Positions 10,156 to 14,798 of a DNA stretch of 14,798 bases are shown one piece after another. The stretch is taken from contig CAYPNP010000049.1 of assembly GCA_964412195.1 (NCBI GenBank), positions 1 through 14,798 on the forward strand. Direction: 5' to 3'. Positions within the stretch are counted from its first letter, which is position 1, and every line of letters begins with the position of its first letter. Source of the stretch: CAYPNP01 sp964412195 (lineage in GTDB: Bacteria > Acidobacteriota > JAAYUB01). The notes beneath the pieces are model-generated. The model searched no databases. It was given only the letters and a program-made list of their open reading frames with translations, and had not been told where the DNA came from. The translations under genes and the position numbers were made by a program.

Positions 10156-10176
10156 CCGGTGGCTGACGCCTACCGG
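10156..10176. other. Short stem-loop beyond the DinB-like gene
   Basis: CCGGTGGC (10156-10163) pairs with GCC(T)ACCGG (10168-10176) around TGAC, with one bulged T. It lies about 90 nt past the stop of the minus-strand DinB-like gene. No T-run is evident. The adjoining word TACCGGTACT (10171-10180) also occurs at 4190-4199. Confidence 0.35.
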
Positions 10177-10266
10177 TACTGACATCCCGGGACTGTCCTG
10201 ATTTCTCGCCGGTTCGCCCCACCGCCGTTTCGCCGTTTCCGTCAACACGCGCCGGGACGTCGCGAG

Positions 10267-10767
10267 CTACGCGGAGGCGATCCAGCGCGGCGGCGTGATG
10301 CCGGCCTGCCGCAGGATGAGTTGCAGCTGCGCCACGTGGTGCTGGACGTGGCGCAGGTTATCGACCAGCAGCTCCCCGAAGCTGAAGTCCTGCCACTCGA
10401 AACCGGACCGTCGGCGGGCTCGCTCCTCCGTGAGCGCCTCGAGGGTCGCCCGGCACTTGCGGCGGCCGTGGGCGAGGTAGTCCAGCATCTCCGCCTTGGA
10501 GTAGACCCGCTCCGGCAGGATCCCGGCCGGATCCAGCTCGTCGAGGTTGAACGGCGCGGGCGGCGCGAATCCCTCCAGGGTGCCCGACAGGTAGCAGTCC
10601 AGAAAGAAGAGGGTGTGGTAGACGGTGTACCAGTACTCCGGCTGCCGCGACCGGTCCCCCCACAGTTCATCGGGGCACGCCTGGATCGCGTTCCCGAGCA
10701 TGTCGATGGCCGCACCGAATTGATGCCAGAGGATTGAGTTCCAGAGTTTTCTCGACTCCTTCTCCAT
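10267..10767 (-). CDS. DinB/YfiT-superfamily four-helix protein
   Basis: This 166-residue protein fits the DinB-like fold, a four-helix bundle with a metal site formed by three histidines. The expected residues are visible: His51 in YHTLFFLD, and His140 and His144 in RHVQHHVAQL, with an H-x3-H spacing. The family includes thiol-dependent S-transferases such as bacillithiol or mycothiol enzymes and many uncharacterised members, so the reaction here is unknown. ATG 10767 is preceded by GGAGG (10776-10780 on the minus strand) at 8 nt, a strong ribosome site. That site lies inside the last codons of the upstream DUF4826-like gene, whose stop is only 3 nt from this ATG. The two are therefore likely translationally coupled. 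Confidence 0.87.
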   Translation of the reverse strand: MEKESRKLWNSILWHQFGAAIDMLGNAIQACPDELWGDRSRQPEYWYTVYHTLFFLDCYLSGTLEGFAPPAPFNLDELDPAGILPERVYSKAEMLDYLAHGRRKCRATLEALTEERARRRSGFEWQDFSFGELLVDNLRHVQHHVAQLQLILRQAGITPPRWIASA

Positions 10768-10770
10768 CGG

Positions 10771-11214
10771 CTATTCCTCCCAGAGAGAATCATCGTCGGC
10801 CCACTGAATGAGTAAACGCGCTCTCTTCTCCAATAATGGCGTTAGCTCGGACCTGGAATGATGGTCTCCGATTTGAAGCTCTTCATCATCTCGACCATCA
10901 TTCCAGGTCTCGACTAGCTTCAACCATCTTTCCGCAATCGCCCGGACCGCCTTTCTCGGGTGTTGTGGAGGTTCGATATCCGAGACGGAGATATAATCTG
11001 TGGGAAGGTCGCCGCTGATGACCCACCAACCGATCCATCCAGGACTAGCCAAGCTTTCTATCGCCCAGACTGCCACGTAGGGTGTAACATGCCAAGCTGG
11101 CCAGTCTCCGATCCGCCCGTGCTTTAAATCTTGGGAACGCAAATAGTCAGCCACTCGTGATCGTTGGCACTCGCACCAGCTCTCTGTAGACTCAGTGCTT
11201 TCATGATCGGGCAT
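10771..11214 (-). CDS. DUF4826-like protein of unknown function
   Basis: This 147-residue soluble protein resembles DUF4826 by recall of the pattern: WCECQRSRVADYL near 13-25, WPAWHVTPYVAVWAIES (38-54), WWVISGDLPTDY (63-74), and the ending LLIQWADDDSLW. No catalytic motif or membrane segment is recognisable. ATG 11214 is preferred over ATG 11271 because GGAGGA (11224-11229, minus strand) lies 9 nt before it and the extra 19 residues look unstructured. Base composition is visibly lower in GC than the helicase and DinB genes beside it, a hint of later acquisition. It shares a tight junction with the DinB-like gene. A -10-like TAGAAT at 11252-11257 on the minus strand lacks a clear -35. Confidence 0.8.
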   Translation of the reverse strand: MPDHESTESTESWCECQRSRVADYLRSQDLKHGRIGDWPAWHVTPYVAVWAIESLASPGWIGWWVISGDLPTDYISVSDIEPPQHPRKAVRAIAERWLKLVETWNDGRDDEELQIGDHHSRSELTPLLEKRARLLIQWADDDSLWEE

Positions 11215-11223
11215 CACCCTGTC

Positions 11224-11229
11224 TCCTCC
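11224..11229 (-). promoter_or_regulatory. GGAGGA ribosome-binding site choosing the 11214 start
   Basis: On the minus strand GGAGGA lies 9 nt before ATG 11214. No comparable site precedes the upstream in-frame ATG at 11271, so the shorter protein is favoured. Confidence 0.7.
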
Positions 11230-11288
11230 AGGACTTCCTTGTAATGAGCGGATTCTATTACGATCGGTCATCAGTGATCGGTCTGCTT

Positions 11289-11313
11289 CTTTGCGCTCTT
11301 TGCGCCTTCGCGG
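11289..11313. repeat. Word repeat of CTTTGCG type
   Basis: Three units (TCTTTGCG, CTCTTTGCG, CCTTCGCGG) form a tandem 8-9 bp array starting 6 nt past the helicase stop codon. It is a close relative of the CTCTGCG array at 8948-8972. Confidence 0.65.
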
Positions 11314-11319
11314 TTCAAT

Positions 11320-13683
11320 TCACTCCCCGGGCTCCAGCAGCAGCTCCAGGATCCGGATGGCGGCCTTCTTGGTCTTCGCCTCCGGGTCGTTGATCGGGCC
11401 GACGCAGGACGGGCAGCCCGCCGGGCAGCCGCATTCCTTGATGAGCGCCAGGCCGCGCCGCAGCAGCTCCTCGTGCCGGTCGTACAGCTCGTCGCTCAGG
11501 CCGATGCCGCCGGGGAACGAGTCGTAGAAGAACAGCGTCGGCTCGAAGCGGTCCACGATGTCGACGATCCCCTCGTCGGCCCGGCCGTCGGTGGTGTAGA
11601 TGCCCCGCCCCTGCGCCCCCAGCACCGCGAACCAGCGCGAGTGCCGGTCGCCGATACTCCGGCCCAGGTCGCCGAAGTCGCACATCAGGGTCAGCACGGC
11701 CACGTTGTGCAGGGCGTAGGCGGCGCCGAGGAATCCGTCGATCAGCTCCAGCCGGGTGAAGGGCAGCTGCTCCAGCGATTCGGGCCGCGCGGTGATCCAG
11801 TAGGCAGTGGTGTGCAGGTCGTGCTGCGGCAGGTGGATCTCGCCGAAGCCGAGGTTCTCCATGGTGTAGAAGCGGATCTTCTTGAAGCCGGCGTAGCTCT
11901 TGACCACGTGGACCTCGCCGTGCTCGCGCAGGACGTGGGCCCGCGGCTCCTGCTTGAACTCGTCCAACACCCGCACCGAGGTGTAGACGATGGAGTCGGT
12001 GTAGTAGTCCACCTTGGCTTCGCGGACGTAAGCCTTGCGGGCGTCGTAGTCCAGCTTCTCCACCCAGAAGGCGCGGCTCTCGCACAGGTAGATGGCGTCC
12101 GGGTGGATCAGCTCCGGGGCGGTCTCGAAGTCCACCTCGGCGATGGCCTTGTCGTGGTCGTCGGCGTTCAGCACGACGAAGTTCTCCTCCGCGATTTTGC
12201 GCAGGCTGACGCCCTCGGCCGGGTAGGCGTCGGTCATCCAGTGCCAGCGCCCGCCGCTGTGGTGGAGCACCTCGCCCTCCTCCAGCGTCTCCAGGAACTC
12301 GGTGATGTCCTGCCCGCCGAACGGCTCGCCGTCCTTGAAGGGCAGTTCGAAGGCAGCGCACTTGATGTGGGACAGCAGGATCAGCAGGTTCTCCGGGTTG
12401 ATCAGGGCGTGCTCCGGCGACTGGCCGAAGAAGTACTCGGGATGGTTCATCAGGAACTGGTCCAGCGGCGAGGATCGCGCCACCAGGACGATCAGGGCCT
12501 GGCCGGAGGCGCGCCCCGCCCTCCCGGCCTGCTGCCAGGTGGAGGCGATGGTGCCCGGGTAGCCGGCCATGACGCAGGCGGTCAGCGAGCCGATGTCGAT
12601 GCCCAGCTCCAGGGCGTTGGTGCTCACCACGCCCAGCACCGAGCCGTCGCGCAGGCCGGCCTCGATCTCGCGGCGCACCAGCGGCAGGTAGCCGCCGCGG
12701 TAGCCGCGGACGAGGTTCTTGTCCTTGAGGCGGCGCTCCACGGTGTCCTTCAGGTACTTGGTCAGGATCTCCACGTTGAGGCGGCTGCCGGCGAAGACGA
12801 TGGACGGGATGTTGTTCTGCAGCAGCACGGTGGCCAGCTTGCGGGTGGCGGTCAGGCAGCTCTGGCGGATGCCCAGCTCCGGGTTCACCACCGGCGGGTT
12901 GTAGAAGAGGAATCGCTTCTCGCCCACGGGGGCGCCGTTGCGCTCCACCACCGACACCGGCTGGCCGAGCAGGCGCTCCGCCAGCTCGCCGGGGTTGGCG
13001 ATGGTGGCCGAGCAGCAGATGAACTGGGGACTCGACTTGTAGAACGCGCAGACGCGCTGGAGCCGCCGGAAGAGGTTGGCCACGTGGGAGCCGAACACGC
13101 CGCGGTAAGTGTGGATCTCGTCCACCACAATGTACTTCAGGTTCTCGAAGAGCTTGGCCCACTTGGTGTGGTGGGGCAGCACGGCCTGGTGGAGCATGTC
13201 CGGGTTGGAGATGACGATGTGGCCGAGGTCGCGGATGGCCTTGCGCGCGTCGGTGGGCGTGTCGCCGTCGTAGGTGAAGGTCTTGATCCCACCGCCGGCG
13301 GCGTCGATGAGGTCCTGCAGGCCGGAGCGCTGGTCCTGGGAGAGGGCCTTGGTGGGGAACAGGTACAGGGCGCGGGTGGACGGGTCCTCGATGACTCGCT
13401 GGAGCACCGGCAGGTTGTAGCACAGGGTCTTGCCCGAGGCGGTGGGGGTGACCAGGACGACGTTGCGCCCGGCCATGACGTGCTCGACGGCCTCGGCCTG
13501 GTGGGTGTACAGCTTTTGGATCTTGAGCTTGCCAAGGGCCTCCTGCAGGCGCGGGTGCAGCCAGGGCGGCAGGTCGGCGAACTGCCCCTCGGAGGGCGGG
13601 ATGCGCGTCCAGGAGGCCAGCGCCTGGTTGCGCTCGGCGAACCGCCGGATCTGGGCCATCACGAAATCGAGCTTCTCGGGCAT
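11320..13683 (-). CDS. MrfA/Hrq1-like DEAD/DEAH-box DNA helicase with C-terminal zinc-binding cysteines
   Basis: This 787-residue superfamily 2 helicase shows YTHQ (59-62), Walker A TPTASGKT (79-86), motif II DEIH (188-191), SAT (225-227), motif V STNALELGIDIG (354-365) and motif VI QQAGRAGR (384-391). The C-terminal half matches the MZB/DUF1998 region and ends with four cysteines, Cys751, 753, 757 and 760, in CGCPAGCPSC. This is the architecture of bacterial MrfA (YprA) and fungal Hrq1, 3'-5' helicases linked to interstrand crosslink and mitomycin repair. Length is usual for the family. No MrfB-like exonuclease gene is in view. ATG 13683 has GGAGCG about 9 nt upstream and a perfect TATAAT box further up. 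It may be first in a minus-strand unit with the DUF4826-like and DinB-like genes, though 105 bp of repeat-bearing DNA separate them. Confidence 0.93.
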   Translation of the reverse strand: MPEKLDFVMAQIRRFAERNQALASWTRIPPSEGQFADLPPWLHPRLQEALGKLKIQKLYTHQAEAVEHVMAGRNVVLVTPTASGKTLCYNLPVLQRVIEDPSTRALYLFPTKALSQDQRSGLQDLIDAAGGGIKTFTYDGDTPTDARKAIRDLGHIVISNPDMLHQAVLPHHTKWAKLFENLKYIVVDEIHTYRGVFGSHVANLFRRLQRVCAFYKSSPQFICCSATIANPGELAERLLGQPVSVVERNGAPVGEKRFLFYNPPVVNPELGIRQSCLTATRKLATVLLQNNIPSIVFAGSRLNVEILTKYLKDTVERRLKDKNLVRGYRGGYLPLVRREIEAGLRDGSVLGVVSTNALELGIDIGSLTACVMAGYPGTIASTWQQAGRAGRASGQALIVLVARSSPLDQFLMNHPEYFFGQSPEHALINPENLLILLSHIKCAAFELPFKDGEPFGGQDITEFLETLEEGEVLHHSGGRWHWMTDAYPAEGVSLRKIAEENFVVLNADDHDKAIAEVDFETAPELIHPDAIYLCESRAFWVEKLDYDARKAYVREAKVDYYTDSIVYTSVRVLDEFKQEPRAHVLREHGEVHVVKSYAGFKKIRFYTMENLGFGEIHLPQHDLHTTAYWITARPESLEQLPFTRLELIDGFLGAAYALHNVAVLTLMCDFGDLGRSIGDRHSRWFAVLGAQGRGIYTTDGRADEGIVDIVDRFEPTLFFYDSFPGGIGLSDELYDRHEELLRRGLALIKECGCPAGCPSCVGPINDPEAKTKKAAIRILELLLEPGE

Positions 13684-13710
13684 GGCGGCGCTCCAGAAAA
13701 TGATGGAGAC

Positions 13711-13716
13711 ATTATA
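13711..13716 (-). promoter_or_regulatory. Perfect TATAAT -10 box of the helicase gene
   Basis: On the minus strand TATAAT lies 27 nt upstream of ATG 13683, giving a very short leader. The place where a -35 box would be expected (about 13734-13739) is occupied by the TCGTGC hexamer run of composite repeat copy 3, and it reads GAGCAC, a poor -35. The repeat therefore reaches into the presumed promoter. Confidence 0.5.
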
Positions 13717-13723
13717 CCGGATC

Positions 13724-13864
13724 TATCGTGCTCGTGCTCGTGCTCGAAATCGACTGGTGACGGGTGACCGGTGACCTCGGCCGATCCGACCATGGACGAT
13801 GGACCATGGCAATCCAAACCGATCGTCATCGTGGATCGTAATCGTAATCGTGCTCGTAATCGTC
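13724..13864 (+). repeat. Composite modular repeat, copy 3 (most complete)
   Basis: The modules in order are (TCGTGC)n at 13726-13745, GGTGACGG octamers at 13755-13776, a CTCGGCCGATCC link, an ATGG-rich palindromic block at 13788-13809, and CGATCGTCATCG/TCGTAATCG words at 13817-13864. It is the clearest example of the arrangement also seen at 9879-10003 and reversed at 8976-9104. With the -10 box and flank it fills 13684-13983, where no gene is convincing. Confidence 0.8.
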
Positions 13865-13926
13865 AGCACAGTATTTATAGAAGCCCGATCTTTTCTAACA
13901 ACGATCCAAAGTGAATTTCATTGGTG

Positions 13927-13935
13927 TGATATGAT
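13927..13935 (+). promoter_or_regulatory. Possible extended -10 promoter of the small membrane-protein gene
   Basis: TGATATGAT reads as an extended -10 element, TGnTATGAT, about 50 nt before ATG 13984 in AT-richer DNA. No credible -35 hexamer accompanies it, so this is a weak call. Confidence 0.3.
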
Positions 13936-13983
13936 TTCAAAAAGAGAGGCTCTTATTGCTGATCGTCGACTTGTGGATAGACA

Positions 13984-14388
13984 ATGAAGAACAAGAAGAA
14001 CGTCTTCCCCAGATTCATGGGTCTATTCTTCGCCACTGTAGCAATCGGAGGTACTTGCTGCATGTTGATGACCATTTTTCAAGGAAGACCCGACAAGATC
14101 AGTTTGGAGTGGCCAACCAACCTCTTATTTAATCTTATCGGGGTATTGATCATTATGACTTGTGCCGCTCTGTCATATGGCTTTCTAACATCGAAAGAGT
14201 GGGTTGTTCCTTTATATGGGATCTCCCTGGCACTCTGGATCCTGTTCGTCACCTCTCTGATAATGACAACTCCCATCAAGTCTGTTTTAAGGCATTGGAT
14301 TGTGAACTCTTGTTTTGTCATCTTTTTTCTGGGCGTTCCAATCTCTGTTGCTGTTCACCTGTTCAAGAGTAAGAGGAGTTCTCACTGA
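13984..14388 (+). CDS. Small four-helix membrane protein of unknown function
   Basis: This predicted 134-residue protein has four hydrophobic segments at about 10-32, 46-66, 75-96 and 105-126. A basic N-terminus (MKNKKN) and basic C-terminus (FKSKRSSH) suggest both ends lie in the cytoplasm. No family is recognised. Codons are AT-rich at third positions, unlike every large gene in the window. The gene sits in a short low-GC island between composite repeat copy 3 and the stem-loop repeat at 14497. The ribosome site is weak. An upstream frame ends in an ATGA overlap at 13984-13987. It is probably a real gene brought in by transfer, but a decayed remnant is possible. Confidence 0.6.
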   Translation: MKNKKNVFPRFMGLFFATVAIGGTCCMLMTIFQGRPDKISLEWPTNLLFNLIGVLIIMTCAALSYGFLTSKEWVVPLYGISLALWILFVTSLIMTTPIKSVLRHWIVNSCFVIFFLGVPISVAVHLFKSKRSSH

Positions 14389-14496
14389 ACACAATCAAGT
14401 TCATCATTGTGAAAACGGCCGGATATTCTCCAACTTGGTCCTGTTTCCGGATCGAAGACAAATCAGCGCAAACAACATTGTGACTTGCAGTGCATT

Positions 14497-14551
14497 CCGT
14501 TTCCCGAAGGGAAATAATGTGACTAGCCCCGGTTGGCGGCCGCTCTGGGCC
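14497..14551. repeat. Right-end inverted copy of the 55-bp palindromic repeat
   Basis: This copy matches the reverse complement of 1-55 at 50 of 55 positions. It begins with the TTTCCC-gaa-GGGAAA stem-loop (14500-14514), and its GC-rich half forms one arm of the stem at 14527-14562. Confidence 0.8.
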
Positions 14552-14798
14552 GCCACCCGGGGTCAAGGCGAAATATGGATTTAGGTACGAATGATGATGA
14601 ATTGACCCCGGAGGGGTCAAACCGATCGATCCTCCGGGATAATCGACAAGGTGCAATCCGACTCTGCGGCGTTCGACCCGCTTTGGGGTCGATGGCGATT
14701 TGCAGATTTGGGTCAAGATCCATCGTCCTCCCCCGGGTGGCGTCCCAAAGCGGCCGCCACCCGGGGCTGCTATGTGGATGTCAAGGGCGAAAGCGCCT
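14497..14798. repeat. Chain of stem-loops forming a non-coding repeat element
   Basis: The stretch from the end of the small membrane-protein gene to the window end has no convincing gene. It contains five stem-loops in a row: TTTCCC/GGGAAA at 14500-14514; a 14-bp stem with one mismatch at 14527-14562; TGACCCC-GGA-GGGGTCA at 14603-14619; TCGACCC/GGGTCGA around GCTTTG at 14673-14692; and CCCCGGGTGGCG/CGCCACCCGGGG at about 14731-14766. The last includes the exact 25-base direct repeat of 3-27. Such density of hairpins suggests a structured mobile or RNA-acting repeat, but its boundaries run past the window. Confidence 0.65.

Noticed and set aside
11473..13767. Plus-strand open frame of 764 codons opposite the helicase
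   Set aside because: It mirrors the helicase codons, is rich in Gly/Val/Gln/His without any domain, and runs out into repeat DNA.
14523..14723. Minus-strand 66-codon frame in the right-end element
   Set aside because: It coincides with the chain of stem-loops and has no fold-like pattern; the structure of the repeat explains it better than a gene, though repeat families of this kind are often annotated as small hypothetical proteins.

Overview
The window is a GC-rich, gene-dense bacterial segment of about 14.8 kb. It carries eight convincing protein genes, one weaker low-GC gene, and an unusual amount of patterned intergenic repeat DNA. A TonB-dependent receptor and a second outer-membrane beta-barrel protein show a Gram-negative-type (diderm) envelope. 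High GC, a TonB receptor with a carboxypeptidase-regulatory-like front domain, a eukaryotic-type Ser/Thr kinase and word-like intergenic repeats together suggest Acidobacteriota or a neighbouring phylum. That assignment is inference; no rRNA or tRNA is visible to test it.

Layout. Positions 1-575 hold a repeat end and a gene-free leader. A plus-strand pair follows: a MATE/MOP-type membrane transporter (576-1919) and a TonB-dependent receptor (1926-4112), 6 nt apart. After a stem-loop and a good sigma70-type promoter (4219-4248) comes a second plus-strand pair joined by an ATGA overlap. Its first gene (4279-6804) encodes a periplasmic amino-acid-binding-protein-like sensor, a membrane helix and a cytoplasmic STAND-like P-loop ATPase. 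Its second gene (6801-8738) encodes another STAND-like ATPase fused to a C-terminal Ser/Thr protein kinase. A Gcw_chp/TorF-like outer-membrane protein (9147-9878) lies between inverted copies of a composite repeat. On the minus strand are a MrfA/Hrq1-like repair helicase (11320-13683), a DUF4826-like protein (10771-11214) and a DinB-like protein (10267-10767), the last two tightly coupled. A low-GC four-helix membrane protein (13984-14388) sits in a small compositional island before a repeat made of several stem-loops.

How the genes may work together. The most interesting unit is the 4279-8738 operon. The two proteins carry related ATPase modules that begin with the same NPY...FFGR signature. 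The first is built like a transmembrane receptor, and the second has no membrane segment but carries a kinase. The simplest model is that ligand binding in the periplasm drives nucleotide-dependent association of the two ATPases in the cytoplasm and switches on Ser/Thr phosphorylation. No part of this has been tested here. The transporter-receptor pair upstream looks like envelope traffic of an unknown substrate.

Repeats. Three copies of one modular composite repeat (8976-9104 reversed, 9879-10003, 13724-13864), several 8-9 bp word-like arrays, and a 55-bp inverted repeat shared by the two window ends fill nearly all the gene-free DNA. Some start exactly at stop codons. The repeat-bearing ends fit a contig that broke at dispersed repeats.
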